Source: Cordylochernes scorpioides (lineage: Eukaryota; Arthropoda; Arachnida; Pseudoscorpiones; Chernetidae). Taken from it: a DNA stretch of 64,000 nt. The notes beneath the pieces are model-generated. The model saw only the letters and a list, made by a program, of their open reading frames with translations, had not been told where the DNA came from and searched no databases. Shown piece by piece: positions 43,220 through 54,309 of this stretch. Each line of letters opens with the position of its first letter. The stretch's first letter is position 1. Location of the stretch: the NCBI GenBank assembly GCA_030710605.1, contig CP092868.1:26851050-26915049 (forward strand), read 5' to 3'. A program made the translations under genes and the position numbers.

Positions 43220-43660
43220 AAATTCACTTTGGTTACTACAACAAAACAACAACAAAAAGCCTTTATTCAGGGTCACTGACCCTATACAGGATTCACCAGA
43301 GGTATGCATAAGAACAAAGCAGTGAGACAAAGGAAATAGCGATATATACAGAAGAAAAGGAAAAAAAAAACAAGAAAGAGAAAGAGGGAAGCAAGAAAAA
43401 CAACACAAAAAGAGTAGCAGTAAGAAAGTGAGGAGTGAGTGTCACTTGGCCTTCTTCTGAGATATGGACTTGTGGAAACCATAAAACGCCGTAGCAATAT
43501 ACTTATTCTGGGTCATATTGTCAATTATTGATGGAAGTGAAGCACAGAGTTGCCCAGTTTTGAGCATAAGGGTTCTTCTTTCTTCTTTCAGAGCATAGCA
43601 ATCAAAAATATAGTGAGTGCTTTCATTTTTTAGTTTTGAATTACAGAAGGTACAAATCGG
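43220..43660 (-). pseudogene. LINE ORF2 C terminus and 3' UTR
   Basis: From 43660 to the TGA at 43442-43444, 72 sense codons are open: PICTFCNSKLKNESTHYIFD, then CYALKEERR and so on to QKKAK. C-x2-C-x8-H-x4-C is the Cys/His cluster found near the end of many non-LTR retrotransposon ORF2 proteins. The 3' UTR contains GAATCCTGTATA, an AGGGTC/GACCCT hairpin and GAATAAAG, then a GTT-rich tail. The copy is 5'-truncated but its coding part is uninterrupted, suggesting a fairly recent insertion. Confidence 0.8.
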
Positions 43661-43734
43661 GAACTTTGGTTACTATTTTTTACTTGAATAAAAGTTCGAA
43701 AAAATTGTGTATATCATTTAATATTGTCAAGAAG

Positions 43735-43969
43735 CTCCATCCAGATGGGACACCTGTCAATCATCCTTGGACCCCGGGGGGACCACAGGTGTGAGGGGTT
43801 CTCGGAAGCTGATCTGTAAATAAGGAAAACGGGGACGGTGGCTGACGCCGCTCATTAGGATTATCTTTAACTTGGGGTAAGTTGTACACTCTCTCTCTCC
43901 CTATAAATACCCCTTATAATAAATTAATTTATTCCCAAATTTGCCCTTGCTTTATTTATCTCCGCGACA
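43735..43969 (+). mobile_element. Solo LTR with 4-bp target duplication
   Basis: Runs from TGTCAAGAAGCT to CCGCGACA with TGTC/GACA ends, flanked by ATAT on both sides (43731-43734 and 43970-43973). It contains a TATAAATACC promoter-like box and AATAAATTAATT. Related to 34889-35128. LTR-retrotransposon remnant by structure. Confidence 0.7.
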
Positions 43970-43974
43970 ATATT

Positions 43975-44315
43975 ATAAGTGGATATTATAATAAATGATA
44001 ATATCGATTATTATTTTGAGAAAATAGAAAAAATAGAAGTAAAAATATCTCATTTACATATTTGAGTGCCAGTATATTAGCGAAGAAAGAGAGACGTTCT
44101 TTTCAACGACAGCCAACTTACCTCAGTACAAAGTATTTTAACCAGCGCCATATCAAGTCGAATGGTTGCTCTGTCCCTATATAACTTTTACAAAGCAGTA
44201 AGTAGGATAAATAACTTGAATTCATCGTTTTCTTCTCCACTACATTATGACGATTGATCATCATGAGAATCATTATCAATTATTTCATATATATCTATTT
44301 ATTCATATATTTAAC
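43975..44315. other. AT-rich sequence, no gene seen
   Basis: Nothing recognised apart from A/T-rich simple sequence. Confidence 0.5.
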
Positions 44316-45588
44316 TGCAGTTAAACCTGTCTATAGAACCCCCTCTAAATAGCGCCTTCCTCTCTATAGCACCCGATTTTAAATACGTAGTACGATGCGA
44401 TTTACATTAAAAGTGACCTGTCTATAGAACCCCCGCTAAATAGCGTCTTCCTCTCTATAGCGCCCGATTTTAAATACGTAGTACGATGCGATTTACATTA
44501 AAAGTGACCTGTCTATAGCGCCCCCTCTAAATAACGCCTCCCACTCTATAGCTCCCGATTTTAAATACGTAGTACGATGCGATTTACATTAAAAGTGACC
44601 TGTCTATAGCGCCCCCTCTAAATAGCGCCTTCCTCTCTATAGCGCCCGATTTTAAATACGTAGCACGATGCGATTTACATTAAAAGTGACCTGTCTATAG
44701 CGCCCCCTCTAAATAACGCCTCCCACTCTATAGCTCCCGATTTTAAATACGTAGTACGATGCGATTTACATTAAAAGTGACCTGTCTATATCGCCCCCTC
44801 TAAATAGCGCCTTCCTCTCTATAGCTCCCGATTTTAAATACGTAGTACGATGCGATTTACATTAAAAGTGACCTGTCTATATCGCCCCCTCTAAATAGCG
44901 CCTTCCTCTCTATAGCGCCCGATTTTAAATATGTAGTACGATGCGATTTACATTAAAAGTGAACTGTCTATATCGCCCCCTCTAAATAGCGCCTTCCTCT
45001 CTATAGCGCCCGATTTTAAATATGTAGTACGATGCGATTTACATTAAAAGTGACCTGTCTATATCGCCCCCTCTAAATAGCGCCTTCCTCTCTATAGCGC
45101 CCGATTTTAAATATGTAGTACGATGCGATTTACATTAAAAGTGACCTGTCTATATCGCCCCCTCTAAATAGCGCCTTCCTCTCTATAGCGCCCCGATTTT
45201 AAATACGTAGTACGATGCGATTTACATTAAAAGTGACCTGTCTATATCGCCCCCTCTAAATAGCGCCTTCCTCTCTATAGCGCCCGATTTTAAATATGTA
45301 GTACGATGCGATTTACATTAAAAGTGACCTGTCTATATCGCCCCCTCTAAATAGCGCCTTCCTCTCTATAGCGCCCGATTTTAAATATGTAGTACGATGT
45401 GATTTACATTAAAAGTGACCTGTCTATATCGCCCCCTCTAAATAGCGCCTTCCTCTCTATAGCGCCCGATTTTAAATATGTAGTACGATGCGATTTACAT
45501 TAAAAGTGACCTGTCTATAGCACCCCCCCTCTATAGCATCCTATTTTGATGAGTTCCAAGAGGGGGCGCTATAGACAGGTTTAACTGT
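44316..45588. repeat. 91-bp tandem array bounded by intact TIRs (~13 units)
   Basis: The left end GCAGTTAAACCTGTCTATAG and right end CTATAGACAGGTTTAACTGT are the TIRs of the element at 39605-39787. Between them lie about 13 units of 91 bp. Variants such as CTATATCGCC versus CTATAGCGCC come in runs, pointing to local amplification from one side. Confidence 0.9.
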
Positions 45589-45891
45589 GTATGGAAATTG
45601 TAATAAAATAGTTTCAATCTCAATCTCTCTCTCTCTTGCATTGCATTATTTAAAAAAACAGTTAAAGTTTGAAATGATCGCGTTATTTATTTTAGCCCTA
45701 TTTATTTTACCCCTGTCGAAGAGCTATTTACACTTGGAAGCTAGCATTTCTAATAATAATAACTTTATTTTTCAAAAAAGGTTACAAGTTTTTCTCTAAA
45801 AAGTGTAACGAATGGTCAGTCTATTTACATATTTTTATTTACAACTTTAATAAATAATAACTGTAAAAGAGAACAAAGATATTTACATTTG

Positions 45892-46200
45892 CTATCTTGA
45901 CTCCTGGTCAGTGCTGTGGCCCTTGCCGTTATGATCCCCTGATGTCCTGCAGCTCTCCAGCAGTCTTTCTATGGCCTCTCCTGGTGGTTCCTCGATAAGA
46001 TGATCCCCTGGCCTTGATCCATTCTTGTCTGTCAGGTCTCTTGTCATCTGCTCTAGGTCATTATCCTGGATCTCTTCTATGGTCGTCGTATCCCTGTGCT
46101 CCATGTCCGGTGTTCCTCATCTTCACACGCCAGCTCCCTACATCGTTCCATCAATCTATCCATGACTTTTATTTCTTTATTTCTCTGGAACTTATCGCGA
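45892..46200 (-). pseudogene. Coding-like fragment with a frameshift
   Basis: Minus strand. One frame reads MDRLMERCRELACEDEEHR, and the sequence then continues in another frame as MEHRDTTTIEEIQDNDLEQM and on through GSRPGDHLIEEPPGEAIERL to the stop at 45892. It is acidic, hydrophilic and compositionally unlike the flanks. No domain recognised. It could be part of a LINE ORF1, or a host exon fragment, with a +1 type shift near 46104. Confidence 0.35.
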
Positions 46201-46319
46201 TAATAATATAATAATAATAATAATAATAAAGAAACACTGATTATGAATAATATTTAGATATTTTACTTACCTTTCACAAGTTAACTTAAAACCTATAGAA
46301 AAAAAGTGCTACGTGTATT

Positions 46320-49300
46320 GTTCAGATATACCGTGGTATCCCGGTAAATCGGGAGAGTCAGCTATACATAGAATTTTACTTACCTTCCACAAGTTAACTT
46401 AAAACCTATAGAAAAAAAGCGCTATGTGTATTGTTCAGATATACCGTGGTATCCCGGTAAATCGGGAGAGTCAACTATACATAGAATTTTACTTACCTTT
46501 CACAAGTTAACTTAAAACCTAGAAAAAAAGTGCTATGTGCATTGTTCAGATATACCGTGGTATCTCGGTAAATCGGGAGAGTCAACCATATATAGAATTT
46601 TACTTACCTTTCACAAGTTAACTTAAAACCTATAGAAAAAAAGTGCTATGTGCATTGTTCAGATATACCGTGGTATCTCGATAAATCGGGAGAGTCAACC
46701 ATACATAGAATTTTACTGACCTTTCACAAGTTAACTTAAAACCTATAGAAAAAAAGTGCTATGTGTATTGTTCAGATATACCGTGATATCCCGGTAAATC
46801 GGGAGAGTCAACCATACATAGAATTTTACTGACCTTTCATAAGTTAACTTAAAACCTATAGAAACAGTGCTATGTGTATTGTTCAGATATACCGTGGTAT
46901 CCCGGTAAATCGGGAGAGTCAACCATATATAGAATTTTACTTACCTTTCACAAGTTAACTTAAAACCTATAGAAAAAAGTGCTATGTGTATTGTTCAGAT
47001 ATACCGTGGTATCTCGATAAATCGGGAGAGTCAACTATACATAGAATTTTACTTACCTTTCACAAGTTAACTTAAAACCTATAGAAAAAAAGTGCTACGT
47101 ATATTGTTCAGATATACCGTGGTATCCCGGTAAATCGGGAGAGTCAACTATACATAGAATTTTACTTACCTTTCACAAGTTAACTTAAAACCTAGAAAAA
47201 AAGTGCTATGTGTATAGTTCAGATATATCGTGGTATCCCGGTAAATCGGGAGAGTCAACCATATATAGAATTTTACTTACCTTTCACAAGTTAACTTAAA
47301 ACCTATAGAAAAAAAAGTGCTATGTGTATAGTTCAGATATACCGTGGTATCCCGGTAAATCGGGAGAGTCAACTATACATAGAATTTTACTTACCTTTCA
47401 CAAGTTAACTTAAAACCTATTAAAAAAAGTGCTATGTGTATTGTTCAGATATACCTTGGTATCCCGGTAAATCGGGAGAGTCAACCATATATAGAATTTT
47501 ACTTACCTTTCACAAGTTAACTTAAAACCTATAGAAAAAAAAGTGCTACGTGTATTGTTCAGATATACCGTGGTATACCGGTAAATCGGGAGAGTCAGCT
47601 ATACATAGAATTTTACTTACCTTCCACAAGTTAACTTAAAACCTATAGAAAAAAAGCGCTATGTGTATTGTTCAGATATACCGTGGTATCCCGGTAAATC
47701 GGGAGAGTCAACTATACATAGAATTTTACTTACCTTTCACAAGTTAACTTAAAACCTAGAAAAAAAGTGCTATGTGCATTGTTCAGATATACCGTGGTAT
47801 CTCGGTAAATCGGGAGAGTCAACCATACATAGAATTTTACTTACCTTTCACAAGTTAACTTAAAACCTAGAAAAAAAGCGCTATGTGTATTGTTCAGATA
47901 TACCGTGGTATCCCGGTAAATCGGGAGAGTCAACCATACATAGAAATTTACTTACCTTTCACAAGTTAACTTAAAACCTATAGAAAAAAGTGCTATGTGT
48001 ATTGTTCAGATATACCGTGGTATCCCGGTAAATCGGGAGAGTCAACTATACATAGAATTTTACTTACCTTTCACAAGTTAACTTAAAACCTAGAAAAAAA
48101 GTGCTATGTGCATTGTTCAGATATACCGTGGTATCCCGGTAAATCGGGAGAGTCAACCATATATAGAATTTTACTTACCTTTCACAAGTTAACTTAAAAC
48201 CTATAGAAAAAAAGTGCTATGTGCATTGTTCAGATATACCGTGGTATCTCGATAAATCGGGAGAGTCAACCATACATAGAATTTTACTGACCTTTCACAA
48301 GTTAACTTAAAACCTATAGAAAAAAAGTGCTATGTGTATTGTTCAGATATACCGTGATATCCCGGTAAATCGGGAGAGTCAACCATACATAGAATTTGAC
48401 TGACCTTTCATAAGTTAACTTAAAACCTATAGAAACAGTGCTATGTGTATTGTTCAGATATACCGTGGTATCCCGGTAAATCGGGAGAGTCAACCATATA
48501 TAGAATTTTACTTACCTTTCACAAGTTAACTTAAAACCTATAGAAAAAAGTGCTATGTGTATTGTTCAGATATACCGTGGTATCTCGATAAATCGGGAGA
48601 GTCAACTATACATAGAATTTTACTTACCTTTCACAAGTTAACTTAAAACCTATAGAAAAAAAGTGCTACGTATATTGTTCAGATATACCGTGGTATCCCG
48701 GTAAATCGGGAGAGTCAACTATACATAGAATTTTACTTACCTTTCACAAGTTAACTTAAAACCTATAGAAAAAAGTGCTATGTGTATTGTTCAGATATAC
48801 CGTGGTATCTCGATAAATCGGGAGAGTCAACTATACATAGAATTTTACTTACCTTTCACAAGTTAACTTAAAACCTATAGAAAAAAAGTGCTACGTATAT
48901 TGTTCAGATATACCGTGGTATCCCGGTAAATCGGGAGAGTCAACTATACATAGAATTTTACTTACCTTTCACAAGTTAACTTAAAACCTAGAAAAAAAGT
49001 GCTATGTGTATAGTTCAGATATATCGTGGTATCCCGGTAAATCGGGAGAGTCAACCATATATAGAATTTTACTTACCTTTCACAAGTTAACTTAAAACCT
49101 ATAGAAAAAAAAGTGCTATGTGTATAGTTCAGATATACCGTGGTATCCCGGTAAATCGGGAGAGTCAACTATACATAGAATTTTACTTACCTTTCACAAG
49201 TTAACTTAAAACCTATTAAAAAAAAGTGCTATGTGTATTGTTCAGATATACCTTGGTATCCCGGTAAATCGGGAGAGTCAACCATATATAGAATTTTACT

Positions 49301-50060
49301 TACCTTTCACAAGTTAACTTAAAACCTATAGAAAAAAAAGTGCTATGTGTATTGTTCAGATATACCGTGGTATCCCGGTAAATCGGGAGAGTCAACTATA
49401 CATAGAATTTTACTTACCTTTCACAAGTTAACTTAAAACCTATAGAAAAAAAGTGCTATGTGTATTGTTCAGATATATCGTGGTATCCCGCTAAATCGGG
49501 AGAGTCAACCATATATAGAATTTTAACCTTTCACAAGTTAACTTAAAACCTATAGAAACAGTGCTATGTGTATTGTTCAGATATACCGTGGTATTCCGGT
49601 AAATCGGGAGAGTCAACTATACATATAATTTTACTTACCTTTCACAAGTTAACATAAAACCTATAGAAAAAGTTCAACGTGTATTGTTCAGATATACCGT
49701 GGTATCCCGATAAATCGGGAGAGTCAACCATACATAGAATTCTACTTACCTTTCACAAGTTAACATAAAACCTATAGAAAAAAAGTGCTACGTATATTGT
49801 TCAGATATACCGTGGTATCCCGGTAAATCGGGAGAGTCAACCATATATAGAATTTTACTTACCTTTCACAAGTTAACTTAAAACCTATGGAAAAAAAGTG
49901 CTATGTGTATTGTTCAGATATACCGTGGTATCCCGGTAAATCGGGAGAGTCAACTATACATAGAATTTTACTTACCTTTCACAAGTTAACATAAAACCTA
50001 TAGAAACAGTGCTATGTGTATTGTTAAAATATACCGTGGTATCCCGGTAAATCGGGAGAG
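46320..50060. repeat. 113-bp satellite array (~33 units) with higher-order blocks
   Basis: Unit of about 113 bp: AGAATTTTACTTACCTTTCA, CAAGTTAACTTAAAACCTAT, GTGCTATGTGTATTGTTCAG, ATATACCGTGGTATCCCGGT, AAATCGGGAGAGTCAAC. Each unit has a TCCCG-GTAAAT-CGGGA hairpin. Rare variants recur at long spacing (for example ACCTATTAAAAAAAG at 47412 and 49210, CCGTGATATCC at 46789 and 48354), showing duplication of multi-unit blocks. Confidence 0.95.
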
Positions 50061-50115
50061 TCAACTATACGTCTACGTTAAGTTACGCAACCATTTAATT
50101 TTGACTTTTTTTTTT

Positions 50116-50223
50116 ATGTCCGTGAAGGAAAGTGACGTCGAACGGGAAATGTTTAAAATATCTAACGTCATTGATTTAACCTTGAGAAAGATGGGCTATA
50201 CACATGTGACATATATCTCTCTG
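50116..50223 (+). CDS. Possible 36-codon exon with splice donor
   Basis: ATG at 50116, preceded by a long pyrimidine tract, opens MSVKESDVEREMFKISNVID and continues LTLRKMGYTHVTYISL. It ends exactly at a codon boundary on a GTATGT donor-like sequence (50224-50229). It lies directly after the 113-bp array in non-repetitive sequence. No homologue is known to me and no acceptor partner was found, so this is only a candidate. Confidence 0.25.
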
Positions 50224-50259
50224 GTATGTTTGCTAAGTAGTTGGACAATTTGGTGACGA

Positions 50260-50500
50260 TGGGATATTTATGTGAAGATTTTTTTTTCCTCTCTATTTTC
50301 AACAACAAATTTCCTTGTATGGTTTTATCCGGTGTTCCTTAGGATTGTTGTTGACGATGCGATACCCTGAAATACTTTTTTTTTCTCTTACATTTCTTTA
50401 CATGCATAAAAATAATTCAATCTTTATAACTATTTCTATATTTTAATGATAATATTTACTAAACAATAGTTTTATTTGAAAATTCTATATAATTACAATT
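50260..50500. other. AT-rich sequence, no gene seen
   Basis: Poly-T tracts and simple sequence only. Confidence 0.5.
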
Positions 50501-50735
50501 ACAATTATCAATTATTTTATTTCCAAAGCGCTATATCCCGCAAAGGATACTTGCGCCAAACAAGGAGAAAAGTTTATTTACATAAGTTATTTACATTATT
50601 CAACGCATGAAAACATTAGAGATCCAGATTTTGTAGAAAGTTTAGAATGTATTTACAAAATTAATTGAACTTTAAATATGATTTTTTATCGGAAATCAAA
50701 TCGTTAAGTTCACAAACATATACACTCACACGGAG
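50490..50735 (-). pseudogene. LINE 3' end (LNDLISDKKSY family)
   Basis: Minus strand CELNDLISDKKSYLKFN then a stop. The 3' UTR has GGCGCAAGTATCCTTTGCGG and GATATAGCGC, forming a nested hairpin, and GGAAATAAAAT with an ATTGTA-repeat tail. The sister copy is at 62061-62360. Confidence 0.65.
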
Positions 50736-50830
50736 AAAAACTTTAAGGAAGTAAAAAGTCTTTGATGTCGTCGGTAGTCTGTTTTTAAAGCTGACATAGG
50801 CAATTTTATTCATATATTTTGAAAATTTTT

Positions 50831-50898
50831 GGAAGGCTTGGCTCATCAGTGAGGAACCCTCCCAGCGGTTTCGCTAGTTTAATCCACCAGCCTGCTCT
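50831..50898 (-). ncRNA. Decayed rearranged hammerhead-like motif (copy F)
   Basis: CUGAUGA (50843-50849 inverse) and GAAA (50869-50872 inverse) are intact in X-Z-Y order. The cleavage strand reads AGCAGGC instead of AGCGGUC and stem I is partly lost. Confidence 0.45.
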
Positions 50899-50926
50899 AC
50901 TGTGTGTTTTTTTTTTTTTAGTATTC

Positions 50927-52190
50927 CAAGTATACGTGGTACAGGCCATGATAATCATGGTGGGTAGTAGTTAACGACTGCTTTTACTGTAAGTGCACTA
51001 CATATCTACACATATGGAAATTAGTTCGACTTTTTGCTCTTACAATTGTGACAAAACCTCGTTTGGTTATACTTGCACTCATTAATGGGGTTGAACTTTG
51101 CAAGAATTGATATATCACAACATTCCTCTATACATGTAAATTTCTCGTATTTTCTACTTCTCTTTACGTCCCTCTAATACGATAATAAATAATAAAATAC
51201 AATATAATGCGGCTTGTCATTGTAAAACGACATTTGAAAATTATCCCGCAAGTGTTTCTTTTCAATGAAAAATCATTTTTTTTATTTAAGGAGAAATAAC
51301 GCCTATTTCTAACCTTAGGGATGAAGTATGAAAGGATGAATTGTGAAGAGTAATGATAAACGGAAAAATAAAAGTGTCCAGGGATGGGAATCGAACTCAC
51401 AGTGTTCCAATTTGATAGCAATGAGTACCATATATAAAAAAGTCCAAAGTGAAATTCGATCCCAGGTTAATCCAGGGTTTAAACCACTCATCTACCGCTC
51501 TACCATTGTATAGAGAACCTCCAACTAACAAATGATTTCCACATTCTGTCCATTGTTCTATTTTTTTTTCCTTCTTCCGTGGCTGGTTCTAAATGAATGT
51601 TTGCGAACACTTTATACCACTGTTGTGCTCAATAAACGATATATATATTTGTTTATCTCTAGTACACGTGGTACAGGCCATGATAATCATGGTGGGTAGA
51701 AGTAGGCGACTGCTTTTACTGTAAGTGCACCACATGTATACATATGTGAAAAGCAGTTTGACTTTGCACTTACAAATGTGCCAGAGCCCCATTTGATTAC
51801 TTGTACTCGCTGGTGGGGTTGGACTTTTGCAAAAATCGGGGTGAAGAATTGTGCTCAATAACGATATATATATATATTTATTTATTTTTGCTTATCTCTA
51901 GTACACGTGGTACAGGTCATGATAATCATGGTGGGTAGAAGTAGGCGACTGCTTTTACTGTAAGTACACCACATGTCTACACATGTGAAAAGCAGTTCGA
52001 CTTTGCACTTACAAATGTACCAGAGCCCCGTTTGATTACTTGTACTCGCTGGTGGGGTTGGACTTTTGCAAGAATCGGGGTCCACTGGAGCATATTTTTT
52101 TTTTTAAATCAGAAAAAAGTGTCCAATGCGGGAATCGAACCCGGGTCGTAGCGATCGAAAAACCAACGGTTTAGACCATCCTTCTACCGA
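50927..52190 (-). repeat. SINE-like family 2, three to four copies with tRNA-like heads
   Basis: Bodies at about 50927-51110, 51660-51850 and 51900-52085 share CATGATAATCATGGTGGGTA, GACTGCTTTTACTGTAAGTG and ACTTGTACTCGCTGGTGGGG. The minus-strand head at 52118-52190 has box B GGGTTCGATTCCC. A second tRNA-like sequence of a different type lies at about 51445-51510. These look like tRNA-derived SINEs. Confidence 0.6.
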
Positions 52191-52237
52191 CCCTCAACGA
52201 TATTTGTTGTTAAATTCTATATCAATTAATATTATTA

Positions 52238-52421
52238 AAGTAGAACCTCCATGTGAGAGGACACTTACACTAGAGGATACCTCTCTACAATGGACAGTTT
52301 TCATCGCCAAAAATACAATTTCACTAATTAGCAACTCTCCGGTAAGAGAACACCTCTTCCTAAAGGACACTTTGGCTCTGCAAATAGGTATTGTCCTTTA
52401 CAGAGAGGTTCTACTGTATTA
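52238..52421. mobile_element. Single-unit TIR element, relative of the 134-bp array
   Basis: Ends AGTAGAACCTCCATGTGAGA and CAGAGAGGTTCTACTGTA. One internal unit with AACTCTCCGGTAAGAG. Solo counterpart of 2709-4635. Confidence 0.75.
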
Positions 52422-52434
52422 TTAGTATTATTAT

Positions 52435-53340
52435 CCCTAGTATACACACCTGGTACAGGCCATGATAATCATGGTGGGTAGTTAACGACTGATTTTACTC
52501 CAAATTACAACAAATATCTACACATGTAGTGTAAATTCTACTTTTTTTCTTTCATTTATATCTCTAAAATATACGATAAAATAATACATAATTAAAATAA
52601 AAAGCTAAAAATATTTTATTTTATCGTATTATCGCCGTAAAGAAACGCCTTTTGGGTTTGAAACGTCACTTAGTTTAGTTCTTTATGTATTATTTCTTAA
52701 TAAAGAAATGGTTCCAATTCTGATGTTTTAAATGGTTGTAGGTAAGTGTGAAAAAGTACTGTATGGCCTTGAGACACATGTCTCTGGGGTTTATGAACCT
52801 AATCACCTATACAAATCTCCTTTCTGATAGGTGAAGATAAGCTCAGTGTTATCGCCGTTACGTGTCAACGGCCCGTATCATCATAGCGTCAAATGATTGT
52901 CATAGGAGGGCTTATCCTACAGTTGAATCTCATTTATATACATGTAGTAATGTAGTATGTTATCCTGTTGGATGACTGTAGTGTGGCATGTTGGTTGGAG
53001 TCGTGGTGGCCACAATGGTTAGAGTGGGTTCAGACGTGATTGGGATTACACAAAAGGACGAGACATGTTGAATGTCACCATAGAGATGGCGAGAGAGCAA
53101 GTGTAGCCGACACCGGTCAGGGGAGATCTGTCTAGAGTGGTCTGCCAATCACCGTGTCTGAAAGCGGACTAATCTGTTTGAGTAAGAAAGGGGCACACCT
53201 GGGAACCCGACTTGTTTTTCGGACCTTTTTCCTCTACTGGCGCCGGCTGTCACTCACTCGGAATTTTATTTCTGTCAACTTGGCAATTACATTATAACTA
53301 TATAACACATGGGGATATAGGATATATATTGGAATATATT
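52435..53340. other. Partial SINE then unassigned sequence
   Basis: Positions 52435-52560 are a SINE-2 body. Positions 52740-53290 are GC-richer with no match elsewhere in the window. Minus-strand frame 52960-53148 is open for 62 codons without a recognised domain. A candidate for unique host sequence. Confidence 0.35.
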
Positions 53341-53442
53341 ACAACATACATATATATTATAAACAAAGAAGGCATATCCTGAACAAGAGTACATGTGCTT
53401 TTTAGATGACAGCGCGCCATCTCGTGGAATAGAAAACAACTA

Positions 53443-53485
53443 AACGCGTTTCGAGCTGTTGGCGCTCGTCAGCATGGAGTAGGCT
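53443..53485 (-). ncRNA. Truncated type I hammerhead
   Basis: CUGACGA (53466-53472 inverse), stem II with CAACA loop, and GAAA (53449-53452 inverse) followed by CGCGUUUAG. The 3' strand of stem I is replaced by other sequence, so cleavage is unlikely. Confidence 0.6.
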
Positions 53486-53610
53486 GGGTTGGCCTAATCA
53501 GGAAACAGGTTAAATCAATGTTTAGTTGATTTCTGTTCTACCGGATAGCGCTCTGCCTTCTGAGAAGCATATGTGCTCCTGGTTAGGATATGCCTTTTTA
53601 TTTTAATATA

Positions 53611-53864
53611 TACAGTGGTACCTCGACATACGAGCGCCCCAACATACGAGTTTTTCGAGATACGAGCCGACGAGCAAGTGATTTTTTTGCTTTGAGTTAC
53701 GAGCGAAATTCGAGATACGAGTTCGGTTCGGTAGTGTTGAAGATATTAATCTGTGATTTTAAATGGGAATTTTGTATGGGGAAATTTGCTTCGAGATACG
53801 AGTAATTCAAGATACGAGCAAGGTTGCGGAACGAATTAAACTCGTATGTCGAGGTACCACTGTA
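53611..53864. mobile_element. MITE with TACAGTGGTACCTCGACATA ends
   Basis: Perfect inverted ends TACAGTGGTACCTCGACATA and TATGTCGAGGTACCACTGTA. Interior repeats of GAGATACGAG. TA-flanked, of the kind usually linked to pogo/Tigger-like transposons. Confidence 0.85.
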
Positions 53865-53905
53865 TATATATTGTGTGTGGAAAAATAATGAAAAATATAT
53901 AAGAG

Positions 53906-54193
53906 GCATATCCTGACTGTGCTCACATGAACATCTATAAATGGCAGAACGCCATCTAGTGGAACAAAAATAAACTAAATGTTTATTTAACTTGTTCTGT
54001 GTTATTTGGCCAACCCAATTTCTTTATAAATCAAGAACGTGTATGTGGTTGACTTTTCTTGATTTCTCAAGAAATTGGTTTGGCCAAATATCACGGAACA
54101 AGTTAAATAAACATTTAGTTTATTTTTGTTCCACTAGATGGCGCTCTGCTATCTAGAGATGGTCATGTGAGCACGGTCAGAGGATATGTCTGC
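53906..54193. repeat. Inverted dimer of hammerhead-family body, ribozyme lost
   Basis: Arms with GCCATCTAGTGGAACAAAAA and TTTTTGTTCCACTAGATGGC meet near 54040 at TCAAGAACGTGTATGTGGTT, where the ribozyme would be expected. Only a stub remains. Confidence 0.6.
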
Positions 54194-54309
54194 TTTATTT
54201 TAAATATTTAAATATATTTCTTGGGCATTTACCCGTCGTCAAATGTGAATGGACATTTCAAGACACCGCTTGAATTGAATGATGAGTTCGAACATCAAAG
54301 AGTAAATTA

